Below are positions 1 to 9,002 of a stretch of DNA of 64,000 bases, piece by piece. This DNA comes from Nitrogeniibacter aestuarii. GTDB lineage: Bacteria > Pseudomonadota > Gammaproteobacteria > Burkholderiales > Rhodocyclaceae. The stretch is from positions 124,001 to 188,000 of the forward strand of contig NZ_CP071321.1 in the NCBI RefSeq assembly GCF_017309585.1, in the 5' to 3' direction. Numbering within the stretch: position 1 is the stretch's first letter; every line of letters begins with the position of its first letter. The notes beneath the pieces are model-generated. The model worked only from the letters and a program-made list of their open reading frames with translations, made no database searches and was not told where the DNA came from. Made by a program: the position numbers and the translations under genes.

Positions 1-12
1 TGAGCCCCCGCC

Positions 13-282
13 ATGTCTGACGTATTCATTGCCCTGCAAGCCAACGAAGAGAGCCGCTACATCGTCGAGGCCCTGCTCATCGACAACCCCACCGCGGTGG
101 TGGACGAGCAGCCCGCCATGGTCAAGATCAACGTGCCGCACCAGCTGGTGCTCAAGCGCGAAACCATGGAAGAGGTCATCGGCCGCCCCTACGACCTGCA
201 GGAAATGCAGATCAACCTGATCACCCTGTCGGGCCATGTGGATGAAGACGAGGATGAGTTCCGCCTCGCCTGGAACGATTAA
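13..282 (+). CDS. dmpM: Phenol hydroxylase effector/coupling protein (P2, DmpM)
   Basis: An 89-residue acidic protein that resembles the small cofactor-less effector of DmpKLMNOP-type phenol hydroxylases. In that family it binds the hydroxylase and couples NADH and O2 use to conversion of phenol to catechol in the cytoplasm. Length, the start MSDVFIALQ and the acidic tail (DEDEDEF) fit the family. The TGA at positions 1-3 is probably the stop of an upstream dmpL-like gene, so the operon begins outside the window. The gap to dmpN is 33 nt and contains AAGGAG. The identification rests on sequence pattern and on gene order M-N-O-P. Confidence 0.93.
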   Translation: MSDVFIALQANEESRYIVEALLIDNPTAVVDEQPAMVKINVPHQLVLKRETMEEVIGRPYDLQEMQINLITLSGHVDEDEDEFRLAWND

Positions 283-315
283 GCGCCGCCCTCAGAGAGA
301 CAAGGAGTAACCACT

Positions 316-1869
316 ATGGATATGCCGGTTAAAAAGAAAAAACTGGGGCTCAAGGAAAAATACGCCCTCATGACCCGTGACCTCGGCTGGGAACCCAGCT
401 ACGAGAAGCACGAGGATGTGTTCCCCCTCATCAACTATGAAGGGCTGAAGATTCACGACTGGGAGAAGTGGGAAGACCCCTTCCGCCTGACCATGGATTC
501 GTACTGGAAATACCAGTCCGAGAAAGAGCGCAAGCTGTACGCCATCATCGACGCGTACAACCAGAACAACGGCCACCTCAACGTGACCGACGCGCGCTAC
601 ATCAACGCCATGAAGGTCTTCCTGTCGGCCGTGCCGTCGCTGGAATACAACGCCCACCGCGGCTTTGCCCGCCTGGGTCGTCACATGGCCGGTGTCGGCC
701 CGCAGGTCGCCTGCCAGATGCAGGCCATCGACGAGCTGCGCCACGCCCAGACCCAGATCCACGCGCTGTCGAACTACAACCGCTTCTACAACGGCTTCCA
801 TGACTGGAAGCACATGAACGACCGCCTGTGGTACCTGTCGGTGCCCAAGAGCTTCTTCGAAGACGCCTGCACCAGTGGCCCCTTCGAATTCATCATCGCC
901 ATCAGCTTCTCGTTCGAGTACGTGCTGACCAACCTGGTGTTCGTGCCCTTCGTCTCGGGCGCCGCCTACAACGGCGACATGGGCACCATGACCTTCGGCT
1001 TCTCCGCCCAGTCCGACGAAGCGCGTCACATGACGCTGGGCCTGGAAGTCATCAAGTTCATGCTCGAGCAGGACCCGGCCAACCTGCCCATCGTGCAGAA
1101 GTGGATCGACAAATGGACGTGGCGCGGCGTGCGCCTGCTGACCATCGTCGCCATGATGATGGACTACATGCTGCCCAAGCGCGTCATGAGCTGGAAGGAA
1201 GCCTGGGAGATCTACTTCGAAGAGAACGGCATGAGCCTGTTCAAGGATCTGGCCCGCTACGGCGTGAAGGTGCCGGACTGCGTCGAGCAGATCAAGAAAG
1301 AGAAGAACCACATCTCCCACCAGGCGTGGACCACCTTCTACGCCGCCGCACCGATGACCAACTTCCACACCTGGGTGCCGAGCGACGAAGAACTCGACTG
1401 GCTCTCCGAGAAGTACCCGGAGACCTTTGACCAGTACTACCGCCCGCGCTTCGAGTTCTTCCGCGAACAGGCCGAAAAGGGCGAGCGTTTCGTGAACCCC
1501 AACCTGCCGCAGCTGTGTCAGGTGTGCCAGATCCCCATGCTGTTCACCGAGCCCGACGAGCCGACCCAGACCGCCTACCGCCAGAGCGAGCACAAGGGCG
1601 AGAAGTACCACTTCTGCTCCGACCACTGCCAGCACATCTTCGACGACGAGCCAGAGAAATACGTCGAAGCCTGGCTGCCGGTGCACCAGATCATGCAGGG
1701 CAACTGCTTCGCCGAAGGCGCCGACCCGACCTCGCCGGACTTCAACCCCATCGCCTCGGTGCTGGACTGGTGGCACATCGAGAACGGCCGGGACAACGGC
1801 GACTTCGCCGGCTCCGAGGACGAGAAGAACTTTGCCCAGTGGCGCGGCATGGCCACGTCCAACAACTGA
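316..1869 (+). CDS. dmpN: Phenol hydroxylase large (alpha) subunit, diiron oxygenase (P3, DmpN)
   Basis: This is the 517-residue catalytic subunit of the multicomponent phenol 2-monooxygenase. The four-helix diiron site is visible as two carboxylate/histidine sets: E110, E140 and H143 (DELRH), and E201, E235 and H238 (DEARH). These are the two ExxH motifs of bacterial multicomponent monooxygenases. Near the C-terminus (about 395-450) lies a cysteine-rich YHS-like module with CQVCQ and CSDHC. The start follows AAGGAG at 302-307; a second in-frame ATG lies two codons later. It works with DmpL and DmpO in the hydroxylase core, DmpM as effector and DmpP as reductase. It is followed by a 237-nt spacer holding a palindromic repeat instead of the tight spacing seen elsewhere in the operon. 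Confidence 0.96.
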   Translation: MDMPVKKKKLGLKEKYALMTRDLGWEPSYEKHEDVFPLINYEGLKIHDWEKWEDPFRLTMDSYWKYQSEKERKLYAIIDAYNQNNGHLNVTDARYINAMKVFLSAVPSLEYNAHRGFARLGRHMAGVGPQVACQMQAIDELRHAQTQIHALSNYNRFYNGFHDWKHMNDRLWYLSVPKSFFEDACTSGPFEFIIAISFSFEYVLTNLVFVPFVSGAAYNGDMGTMTFGFSAQSDEARHMTLGLEVIKFMLEQDPANLPIVQKWIDKWTWRGVRLLTIVAMMMDYMLPKRVMSWKEAWEIYFEENGMSLFKDLARYGVKVPDCVEQIKKEKNHISHQAWTTFYAAAPMTNFHTWVPSDEELDWLSEKYPETFDQYYRPRFEFFREQAEKGERFVNPNLPQLCQVCQIPMLFTEPDEPTQTAYRQSEHKGEKYHFCSDHCQHIFDDEPEKYVEAWLPVHQIMQGNCFAEGADPTSPDFNPIASVLDWWHIENGRDNGDFAGSEDEKNFAQWRGMATSNN

Positions 1870-1912
1870 TTGAACGGGGGGAGATCGGCGAGTGCCGGTG
1901 ACGTGACAGACA

Positions 1913-2010
1913 CCCTCCCCTTCAAGGGGAGGGCCGGGGTGGGGATGGGTTTCAACGGTGGCAACGAACACCCAATCCCCCTCCCGACCTCCCCCTTGAA
2001 GGGGGAGGGG
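1913..2010. repeat. GC-rich palindromic repeat, copy 1
   Basis: An intergenic block between dmpN and dmpO. It starts and ends with C-tract/G-tract palindromes centred on CCCCTTCAAGGGG and CCCCCTTGAAGGGGG. Between them is a core of GGTGGGGATGGG opposed by CCCAATCCCCC. The same architecture recurs at 19459-19554 and inside the element at 36060-36226, so it is a dispersed family. The RNA should fold into a strong long hairpin within the phenol hydroxylase transcript. Confidence 0.85.
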
Positions 2011-2106
2011 TTACAGCGCAAAGCCCGCAACCCGTAGGGCGGAAGCGCGCCACCGGCGCACCACCCGCCGCCCCACCCAACACCCAACACGCTTCAGGAG
2101 TCAGAC

Positions 2107-2466
2107 ATGTCTGTTCGATCCATTCGCCCCTTCGAGCCCGTCGTCAAGGACGCGGCCGAAAACTTCCACGGCATGCAGGTGGTGTACCTCTGCTGGGACA
2201 AGCACCTGATGTTCTATGCCCCCATCGCCAAGATGCTGCCGCCGACCCTGACCTTCGGCCAGCTCATCGACGCCGAGATCACCCCGGCCTACAGCCGCCA
2301 CCCTGACTTCGCCAAGATCGACTGGTCCGCCGTGCAGTGGAGCAAGGACGGCGAAGCCTTCACCCCGGCGCTGGACAAGTCCCTGCGTGAGAACGGCATC
2401 ACCCACAAGACCGCCATCCACTTCAACACGCCGGGCCTCAACGGCATCAACGGCAGCGGCTTCTGA
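2107..2466 (+). CDS. dmpO: Phenol hydroxylase gamma subunit (P4, DmpO)
   Basis: A 119-residue protein with the start MSVRSIRPFEPVVKDA and the central MQVVYLCWDKHLMFYAP stretch typical of the small third subunit of the phenol hydroxylase core. In the family it stabilises the (alpha-beta-gamma)2 complex. The preceding AGGAG (2096-2100) sets the start. It lies between the palindromic repeat and dmpP; dmpP starts 13 nt after its stop, so the two are probably translated from one message. Confidence 0.93.
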   Translation: MSVRSIRPFEPVVKDAAENFHGMQVVYLCWDKHLMFYAPIAKMLPPTLTFGQLIDAEITPAYSRHPDFAKIDWSAVQWSKDGEAFTPALDKSLRENGITHKTAIHFNTPGLNGINGSGF

Positions 2467-2479
2467 GGCGGGTAGTGGC

Positions 2480-3535
2480 ATGACCTACGAACTCACCATT
2501 GAACCGCTCGGCCAGACCATCGAGATCGAGGAAGGCCAGACCATTCTCGACGCCGCGCTGCGTGCCGGCATCTACCTGCCCCACGCCTGCTGCCACGGCC
2601 TGTGCGCCACCTGCAAGGTGGACATCCTCGATGGCGAGGTGGAGCACGGCGAGGCCTCCAGCTTCGCGCTCATGGACTTCGAGCGCGACGAGGGCAAGTG
2701 CCTCGCCTGCTGCGCCACGGTGGAAGGCGACATCACCATCGAAGCCGACATCGAAGAAGACCCGGACGCCCGCAACCTGCCGGTGCAGGACTACGACGGC
2801 GAAGTCACCCGCATCGAGTCGCTGACGCCGACCATCAAGGGCGTGTGGATCAAGCTCGACCACCCCGTCGAGTTCCAGGCCGGCCAGTACGTGAACCTGG
2901 CACTGCCGGGCGACATCGGCACCCGCGCCTTCTCCGTTGCCAGCGCCCCGTCCACCGACGGTGAGGTGGAACTCAACATCCGCATCGTCCCCGGCGGCAA
3001 GGGCACCACCTACGTGCACGAAGAACTCAAGGCCGGCGACCGCCTGAGCATCACCGGCCCCTACGGTCGCTTCTTCGTGAAGAAGTCCGCCAACATGCCC
3101 ATGATCTTCATGGGCGGAGGCTCCGGCCTTTCCAGCCCGCGCTCGATGATCCTCGACCTGCTCGAAGAAGGCTGCGAACTGCCCATCACCCTGGTCTATG
3201 GCCAGCGCAACCGCGACGAGCTCTACTACCACGACGAATTCGTCGCCCTGGCGGCAAAGCACCCCAACTTCACCTACGTGCCCGCCCTGTCGGACGAGCC
3301 CGAAGGCTCGGACTGGGACGGCTTCCGCGGCTACGTGCACGACGCCGCCAAGGCCCATTTCGACAACGACTTCCGCGACCACAAGGCCTACCTGTGCGGC
3401 CCCCCGCTCATGATCGACGCCTGCATCACCACCCTCATGCAGGGCCGCCTCTTCGAACGCGACATCTACACCGAGAAGTTCATCTCGGCTGCCGATGCGC
3501 AGCAGGTGCGAAGTCCTTTGTTCAAGGCGATCTGA
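2480..3535 (+). CDS. dmpP: Phenol hydroxylase reductase, [2Fe-2S]/FAD (P5, DmpP)
   Basis: A 351-residue NADH-dependent reductase that passes electrons to the DmpN diiron site. The N-terminal plant-type ferredoxin domain (about 1-90) has C37, C42, C45 and a fourth ligand near C77. An FAD-binding domain follows (RAFSVAS near 150), then an NAD-binding domain (GGGSGLSS, then CGPP near 295). The ATG at 2480 was chosen over an upstream in-frame extension because it sits just after the dmpO stop and gives the family N-terminus MTYELTIEP. A short perfect hairpin lies five bases after the stop. Confidence 0.95.
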   Translation: MTYELTIEPLGQTIEIEEGQTILDAALRAGIYLPHACCHGLCATCKVDILDGEVEHGEASSFALMDFERDEGKCLACCATVEGDITIEADIEEDPDARNLPVQDYDGEVTRIESLTPTIKGVWIKLDHPVEFQAGQYVNLALPGDIGTRAFSVASAPSTDGEVELNIRIVPGGKGTTYVHEELKAGDRLSITGPYGRFFVKKSANMPMIFMGGGSGLSSPRSMILDLLEEGCELPITLVYGQRNRDELYYHDEFVALAAKHPNFTYVPALSDEPEGSDWDGFRGYVHDAAKAHFDNDFRDHKAYLCGPPLMIDACITTLMQGRLFERDIYTEKFISAADAQQVRSPLFKAI

Positions 3536-3540
3536 CGAAG

Positions 3541-3560
3541 AAGCCCGCGAAAGCGGGCTT
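3541..3560 (+). terminator. Hairpin after dmpP
   Basis: AAGCCCGC-GAAA-GCGGGCTT is a perfect 8-bp stem with a GNRA-type loop, located five bases after the dmpP stop. The downstream T-tract is weak (CTGCCATTT), so it is either a modest intrinsic terminator or a 3'-end stabiliser of the dmp message. Confidence 0.65.
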
Positions 3561-3842
3561 CTGCCATTTCGGGTCAATCAATCTCAGACCCCGTAAGAGA
3601 AGCCAAAGGCGCCATCCGCCGATCCAGTCCCTCCGAGAAGTGCCTTCTTACAGCGCGTGACACGCAACGGCGGATACCTGACTCAGGCGACTGGTTCCAA
3701 TTAATTCCGTCGATGTCATTCAAGACAGTCCGCTTTCGATGGGCTGTCCGCTGGAAACCCCTTAGGATCTGAACGGAGAGGCTTGATGAGATTGCTGATT
3801 CTGGAGCTAATGTTGTTTAGTCGTTTGGCGATCCGGGTCGCT
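3561..3842. other. Gene-poor spacer between dmpP and the HD-domain gene
   Basis: No convincing gene was seen. A minus-strand open frame (3716-3913) exists, but it has no start signal and overlaps the end of the HD gene in another frame. Base composition drops relative to the dmp genes, which fits a junction between the catabolic operon and an unrelated segment. Confidence 0.4.
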
Positions 3843-4475
3843 TCAACGTGAATCCGACCATTCCATCCGCCGATCCTGCCCGGCCTCGGGCAGCGAGGAG
3901 ACGACACCCTCACGAATCAGGGAGTTCTCGAACCACCTCACGTGGTCAATTGACTCATCATCGCTGACCGGACGGCGGTAAGCGTTATCGGCGCGATGGA
4001 AGAGAATTAGCAGTCGGGTATCCAGACCGTCGCGACCGAACTCTTCACGGAATTTCTCCCGGCGCTCGGGTGTCCATCGAGCGGCCGACCACTGCCCGGA
4101 CTTGTCCTGCATCTTGCGCCAGTGGCTGTAGGCCCTGTCGTTGGAGAGGATCACCTGGACAAGCCGGTCCGGGGCGCCAAGATCCGAAGCGATTCGTGCA
4201 GAAATCACGCTGTGCGAGTCGCCCGAAAGCCGTCCGTTTTCGTAACAGGTGTCGGGCTTCCCGATATCGTGCAGATAGCACAGAGCCACGAGTGCCCAGT
4301 AGTCCTCGTCATCGGCATACCAGCCATCCACGAATGGCCGCACTTGTTCCAGCACATGCCGGCCCACACTGCCCTCCGGATGCCCGGGGCGAACATGGCC
4401 CCAGTCTTTGGCGCGTAGCCACTGCGGCGAGCGCATGATGTGCTCGACCCAATCCTTTCCCTGCATATTCTTCAT
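3843..4475 (-). CDS. HD-domain phosphohydrolase-like protein
   Basis: A 210-residue protein with the HD-superfamily metal-binding pattern: an early His in SVGRH, the HD pair in CYLHDIGKP, a His in GDSHSVIS and an Asp in HRADNAY. Such proteins are usually metal-dependent phosphohydrolases acting on nucleotides or cyclic nucleotides; the substrate cannot be read from the sequence. It is divergent from the LysR gene across about 97 bp, so the two may share a control region. An AGGAGAACAAC stretch precedes the ATG on the minus strand. Its GC is lower than that of the dmp genes. Confidence 0.75.
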   Translation of the reverse strand: MKNMQGKDWVEHIMRSPQWLRAKDWGHVRPGHPEGSVGRHVLEQVRPFVDGWYADDEDYWALVALCYLHDIGKPDTCYENGRLSGDSHSVISARIASDLGAPDRLVQVILSNDRAYSHWRKMQDKSGQWSAARWTPERREKFREEFGRDGLDTRLLILFHRADNAYRRPVSDDESIDHVRWFENSLIREGVVSSLPEAGQDRRMEWSDSR

Positions 4476-4572
4476 GTTGTTCTCCTAGCGAGTGGAGCGC
4501 ATGGTAGGCTGCTCAGAGATATGAAAAAACTAGTTAATATTGAAGAGCTATAAGGTGTATGGATAGTTGATC

Positions 4573-5463
4573 ATGCTGCGAGCAGACCACCTCAATCTCG
4601 AGGCCATCCAGGCATTTGCCGTGTTCTCCGACAGCCTGAATTTCACCAAGGCGGCCCAGACCCTGCATATTTCGCAGCCAGCCCTGCACGCAAAGATCCG
4701 CAAGCTCGAGTCGCAGATGTCTTTGCCCCTATACGTGCGCGAGGGCCGCGTGTTACGGCTCACGCCGCAGGGAGAGCAGGTTGCGCGATTCGGTCGGGAA
4801 CTGAGCGAACGGGCCCAACGATTCTGCGATTCAGCCAATGGCGTCGCGCAACGACCCATTACACTCGCTGCGGGTGAGGGGGCGTACATGTACCTGCTCG
4901 GTGCGGGCATACAGGCGTTTCTGTCGCACCAGCAGACAAGGCTTTCGCTTGTGACCGCCAATCGTGAACGGTCGATTCAGTGGGTCCGCGAAGGGCGGGC
5001 GCTGCTCGGCGTCGCACCCTTGGAGACTGTTCCGGACGACATCGAGGCCATGCCCTTGTCGGTCGTTGGCCAGATCGTTGTGGCCAACCGTGCGCATCCC
5101 CTGGCAAAGCGGCGTTCGGTTGAACTGCAGGATCTCGCCGGATGCGCCCTCATCGTGCCGCCCGAAGGCCGACCCCATCGACACATGCTCGGCCAGACCC
5201 TGCAATCGGCTGGGGTCCCCTGGTCGGTCGCGGTTGAAGCCTCAGGGTGGGAGCTGATGATGCGCTTCGTGCAGTTCGGAGTCGGGCTCGCCATCGTGAA
5301 TGCGTGCTGTACGGTCCCCAAGGAACTGAAGCGTCTGCCCATATCGGGCTTTCCGATGATTCACTACCATCTGTTTCATTTGAGGGGCTCTGTCCTCAGT
5401 GCCCAGGCCAGGCAGCTGTGCGAGGATCTTCGTCAGCATGCAAACACGTGGGTGCAGAACTAA
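4573..5463 (+). CDS. LysR-type transcriptional regulator
   Basis: A 296-residue regulator with an N-terminal winged HTH (about 5-65: FTKAAQTLHISQPALHAKIRKLE) and a LysR substrate-binding domain (about 90-290). The ATG at 4573 is preferred to a TTG two codons earlier. Only 3 nt separate its stop from kptA, so the two are very likely co-transcribed. By position it could control kptA and the divergent HD-domain gene; the effector is unknown. Confidence 0.88.
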   Translation: MLRADHLNLEAIQAFAVFSDSLNFTKAAQTLHISQPALHAKIRKLESQMSLPLYVREGRVLRLTPQGEQVARFGRELSERAQRFCDSANGVAQRPITLAAGEGAYMYLLGAGIQAFLSHQQTRLSLVTANRERSIQWVREGRALLGVAPLETVPDDIEAMPLSVVGQIVVANRAHPLAKRRSVELQDLAGCALIVPPEGRPHRHMLGQTLQSAGVPWSVAVEASGWELMMRFVQFGVGLAIVNACCTVPKELKRLPISGFPMIHYHLFHLRGSVLSAQARQLCEDLRQHANTWVQN

Positions 5464-5466
5464 ACC

Positions 5467-6015
5467 ATGGATATCAAGGCGCTGAAGAGATTGAGCAAAC
5501 AGATGTCGTGGGCGCTGAGACATGCTGCCCACGAGGTCGGACTTGTCGTGGATCCCGATGGCTACGTCCTGATCGATGACTTGCTGCCCTGCCTGCAACG
5601 CGATCTGCCATGGGCCACACGCACCTCGCTCGAACAGGTGGTTGCCACAGTGGAAACCGACAAGCAGCGCTTCTCCATTGACGGGGACTGGATTCGAGCC
5701 AACTACGGCCATTCACTCGATCGGCAGATCGAGTACCCGCAAGGCGAACCGCCCGCTGTGCTCTACCACGGGACCAGCGAAGCTGCGCTGGGCGAGGTCA
5801 TGCGAGCCGGCCTCCTGCCCATGAGTCGACAATACGTTCACCTGACCACAGACCGGCGCCTGGCCACTCGTGTCGGTGCTCGCCACGGCAAGCCGGTGGT
5901 GCTACGTGTTGATACCAAAGCCGCGATCCGAGATGGAATCGTGTTCTTTCAGGCGAACCCGGTGTTCTGGCTGGTCGCTGCCTTGCCGGCCATGTACCTG
6001 GCCGGTGAATCTTGA
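5467..6015 (+). CDS. kptA: RNA 2'-phosphotransferase (KptA/Tpt1 family)
   Basis: A 182-residue member of the Tpt1/KptA family, which transfers an internal RNA 2'-phosphate to NAD+, giving 2'-OH RNA, nicotinamide and ADP-ribose 1'',2''-cyclic phosphate. Diagnostic elements are present: ALRH (R18, H19), YGHS (80-83), the NAD-pocket YHGTS (100-104), VHLTTD and GARHGKPVVLRVD (138-150). Length matches bacterial KptA. Bacterial roles are unclear, since tRNA splicing of the yeast kind is absent. The coupling to a LysR gene is unusual, and an RtcR-controlled RNA-repair locus lies elsewhere in this window (61157-64000). Confidence 0.92.
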   Translation: MDIKALKRLSKQMSWALRHAAHEVGLVVDPDGYVLIDDLLPCLQRDLPWATRTSLEQVVATVETDKQRFSIDGDWIRANYGHSLDRQIEYPQGEPPAVLYHGTSEAALGEVMRAGLLPMSRQYVHLTTDRRLATRVGARHGKPVVLRVDTKAAIRDGIVFFQANPVFWLVAALPAMYLAGES

Positions 6016-6420
6016 TCGAGTTCTCGGGGCGGCTGGGGTTGGTTTGATCGGGCTGCGTCCCATGCGCGAGCTCTAATCCTGGATTTCCTCCCTGCTCAGA
6101 GAGTTGTAGCCAAGCCATAAGGCCAACCCCGGGGCGAGTTCGCCAGAGATGCTATGCGCCGACCCGGAGTCTCCGCGACGTGTAGCTCCGGATGATGACG
6201 ACCGATTCGTGGCATTGGGGCGGGAAAGATCGCCATAGAGGCTCCTAAGCCGGCGATTTGTCAGGCATGAGGAGCTTCCAGTGCGACCATGAAAGCGGAA
6301 AATGGGTTTGGTCGATTTCTGGATACTCCGACCGGAGGTGTGGCAGTCTGAAGACAGTTCACCGGGCAAGGGGCGCTCGAGACGTCGCTTCTTGGGCTCA
6401 TTTCAGCTGAGGACTTGGCA
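6016..6420. other. Spacer after kptA
   Basis: About 400 bp in which no supportable gene was seen. Open frames on both strands lack start signals and recognisable motifs. It may hold the promoter of the tiny membrane-protein ORF at 6421. Confidence 0.4.
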
Positions 6421-6522
6421 ATGGATAAAAAAATGTTGATCACGGCAGTGTTTGTACTCGCCATCTTTGTATTTATCGGTGTTGCAAACAAAATTGGGCT
6501 AACGAAACTACTTTTGGGGTGA
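6421..6522 (+). CDS. Possible 33-residue membrane peptide
   Basis: An ATG ORF encoding a peptide that starts MDKKMLITAVFVLAIFVF and ends GLTKLLLG. It has a positively charged N-terminus followed by about 17 hydrophobic residues, then a short polar tail, the layout of a single-pass small protein. GAGGA lies 10 nt upstream. Its low GC contrasts with the neighbourhood. No family is recognised, and chance occurrence cannot be excluded. Confidence 0.35.
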   Translation: MDKKMLITAVFVLAIFVFIGVANKIGLTKLLLG

Positions 6523-6910
6523 GGCAGTCGAAGCCGTAACGCACCATCGTGCGTCTCAAGTCGGGACTCCGTTGTTGATTGAATACCTAGTCAAGCGCCA
6601 ACGGCCTGCTTTCGAAATCGCCACTCGACCTCGGGCGGCGTTCGGTTTTCCGCCGCCGTTCGGTGCGTTCCAGCTTCGCCTGACGCTTCCTACGTGACGT
6701 CATGAAAGACCGCTCAGACCGGCTGTGTCGATGTTGGCTGTCCGCGTTGAGGCTAAGCAGCCATAGTTGCTTTGGTATCAATTGGCGCCGCCGGATGGCA
6801 AGTGCCCACGCCCGAGATCAAAGGGCTCGACGAATTCATTCTCGGTCAGACCATCGCGAGCGCCACTGGCGCGGCACCGACTGGCCAAAACTCATGCATC
6901 GGCGAAACCG
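6523..6910. other. Spacer before the cytochrome gene
   Basis: About 390 bp with no gene that can be supported. A 64-codon minus-strand frame (6587-6781) is Arg/Lys-rich and lacks recognisable features. The segment may contain gene remnants. Confidence 0.35.
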
Positions 6911-8998
6911 TCATTCCCGCGCCCCCGCACCGGCCCGCGCCAGATAGCGCTCCACCGCATCCAGATTCCTCTGTGCCTGCGCATGGCCGGGCATCAGCCT
7001 GACGGCTTCGCGCAGCTCACGGGCTGCCGTTTCCCATTGGGCTTGCTGGCCGGCCAGCAGGCTGAGGGCCAGGTGCAGTTGGCCGGGTGCCGGGGATTGC
7101 GCGAGACCGGCGCGTAGCAGTTCAAGCGCTTCGTCGGTCCGTTCAGTGGCCGAGAGCAGGGCGGCGAGGCCGAGGCGGGCGTTCTGCAGGGCGGGTTCGC
7201 GCTCGAGGGCGCGTCGGTAGTGTGTCTCCGCGCTGGCGACGTCGCGTTGTGCGAGGGCGATGGCGGCCATGTCGAGCTGGACGCTGGGTATGTCGGCCAT
7301 GGCCTGTCGGGCGGTTGTCAGCTCGGCCATGGCGGCCCGGCGCGGGGCGACCGATGCCGGTTCAAGGCGGCTGTCGGGCAGGTCGACCAGGCCCCGGGCG
7401 GCGGTGATACGCACGCCCCGGCGCGGGTCGGTGAGCAATGGTGGCAGCTGGCCCAGGCGCTCTTCGGCGGGGCGCGCTGCGACGGCCGCCGCCGCAGCCA
7501 CACGAACCGCCGGGTCCGGGTCATTCAGTGCGGTGGCGGGCACCGGGCCGGGGTTCTGGTCGGCCCAGGTCTCCAGCGCCGTGGCGCGGACGATGGCGGG
7601 CTGGGTGGTGTCGCGGATCAGGGCGGCGAGCCGGGGGAGGGCGGCCACGTCACCCCGGCGGGCCGCTGCAAGCACTTCGCCATAGTGTTCGGGGCGGTTC
7701 CGTTTGCCATGATGGCGTTCGATGGCCGCTTCGGCCCATTCGGGCGGTTTGTCGGCGTGGCAGTGCTGGCAGGCGTTGGGGGTGCCAAGCGTGCGGGTCA
7801 GGTCCGGGCGCGGAATGCGGATGGCGTGGTCGCGCCGGGCATGGACCACCATGTAGTTCTGGCTCGGCATGTGGCATTCAACGCACTGGCTGCCGGGGCT
7901 GCCCGCAGTGTGGAAGTGATGTGCCGGCGTGTCGTAGTCCTTGGGTTTCAGGCCGCTGAAACGTGCGGTGTCGGGGGCCGGCTGATGGCATTGCAGGCAC
8001 AGCGCATTGCCCGGGGCGCGCAAGCGGCCGCTGTGGGGTTCATGGCAGCTGGTGCAGGCGACGCCGGCCTGATACATGCGGCTCTGGCGGTATGAGCCGT
8101 ACTCGAAGACTTCGTCCCGCTGCTGACCGTCGGAATGATAGAGGTCGGCGCGTAGGTTGTCGGGGACGAAGTTGTCGAGCAGGGGCGTGCCGGGGGTGGT
8201 CTCTTCGAGCAGCCGGCTGCGTCGGGCGTGGCAGGCGGCGCATTGGTCCACCTGGGCAGGGGCGCCGGACCGATCGGCGAAGAGGGCCTGGTTGGTGGTG
8301 CGCACCGGGGGTGTGCTCGATGCACTCGCTCCGGCGGCGGAGGCAGTGGCCGCGAGGGCGCGCGCGCTGTCCACATGGGCCCGACCACCCCCGTGGCAGG
8401 CCTGGCAGCCGACGTTCGGTGCTGCCCAGGTGGTGCGATAGGTGTCTTCGCGGTCGTCGTAGCCCTTGCGGTAGGCGGTGGTGTGGCACTCGCCGCACAT
8501 CATGTTCCAGTTCTGGTAGCGGCCGGTCCAGTGCAGATTGGAGCCCGGCGGGACGGCGCCGTCCGGGTGAAGGGAAAACCACTGTTGGCGTTCGGTGTCC
8601 CAGGCGAGGGTGAAGGCCTGCAGGCGTCCGCCGGCCTGGGGCAGCAGCACCTGTTGCAGTGGGCGGACGCCGAAGGTGTATTCGACCGGTCGTTCGGCGC
8701 TGCGGCCCGTGGCGTCTTCGGTGTGGACAAAAAAGCGCCCGTTGCGCTGCTCGAAGCGGGCCTGCTCGCCGCCGCGGGCGAACCGGGCCTGGCTGAAGTC
8801 GCCCAGCACGGTCTGCGGTGTTGCCGGGGCCATGGCGTGGGCGTGTTTCGAGTCGCGCCAGCCTTCGCCCTGTGCGACATGGCAGGCCAGGCATTCGCCG
8901 TCGGCGACATGGTCAGGGCGTGGCCCCGCCTGCGGCGCGGCGGCCAGGGCCGCCGGTACCGCAAGCACCGTCAGGACAAATCGACACAGGGCGTGCAT
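6911..8998 (-). CDS. Secreted octaheme c-type cytochrome with HEAT-like and TPR repeats
   Basis: A 695-residue exported protein with an N-terminal signal peptide (about 1-20) and eight CxxCH heme-attachment motifs: CLACH (36-40), CGECH, CQACH, CAACH, CTSCH, CLQCH, CVECH and CQHCH. The C-terminal third has HEAT-like Ala/Arg helices (about 450-560) and TPR-like helices (about 580-690), suggesting protein-protein contacts. It is the last gene of a minus-strand operon, 4 nt after the arylsulfatase. The likely role is periplasmic electron transfer in a multiheme complex; partner and substrate are unknown. It resembles the cytochrome c554/NrfA-like multiheme group with TPR tails. Confidence 0.88.
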   Translation of the reverse strand: MHALCRFVLTVLAVPAALAAAPQAGPRPDHVADGECLACHVAQGEGWRDSKHAHAMAPATPQTVLGDFSQARFARGGEQARFEQRNGRFFVHTEDATGRSAERPVEYTFGVRPLQQVLLPQAGGRLQAFTLAWDTERQQWFSLHPDGAVPPGSNLHWTGRYQNWNMMCGECHTTAYRKGYDDREDTYRTTWAAPNVGCQACHGGGRAHVDSARALAATASAAGASASSTPPVRTTNQALFADRSGAPAQVDQCAACHARRSRLLEETTPGTPLLDNFVPDNLRADLYHSDGQQRDEVFEYGSYRQSRMYQAGVACTSCHEPHSGRLRAPGNALCLQCHQPAPDTARFSGLKPKDYDTPAHHFHTAGSPGSQCVECHMPSQNYMVVHARRDHAIRIPRPDLTRTLGTPNACQHCHADKPPEWAEAAIERHHGKRNRPEHYGEVLAAARRGDVAALPRLAALIRDTTQPAIVRATALETWADQNPGPVPATALNDPDPAVRVAAAAAVAARPAEERLGQLPPLLTDPRRGVRITAARGLVDLPDSRLEPASVAPRRAAMAELTTARQAMADIPSVQLDMAAIALAQRDVASAETHYRRALEREPALQNARLGLAALLSATERTDEALELLRAGLAQSPAPGQLHLALSLLAGQQAQWETAARELREAVRLMPGHAQAQRNLDAVERYLARAGAGARE

Positions 8999-9002
8999 GC
9001 GC

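Noticed and set aside
292..1971. 559-codon open frame on the minus strand over dmpN
   Set aside because: Composition is a GC-rich antisense shadow (Val/Gly/His/Leu-rich) with no motif or start site; dmpN on the plus strand is certain.
6587..6781. 64-codon Arg-rich minus-strand frame
   Set aside because: No start signal or family; it could be a remnant but cannot be supported.
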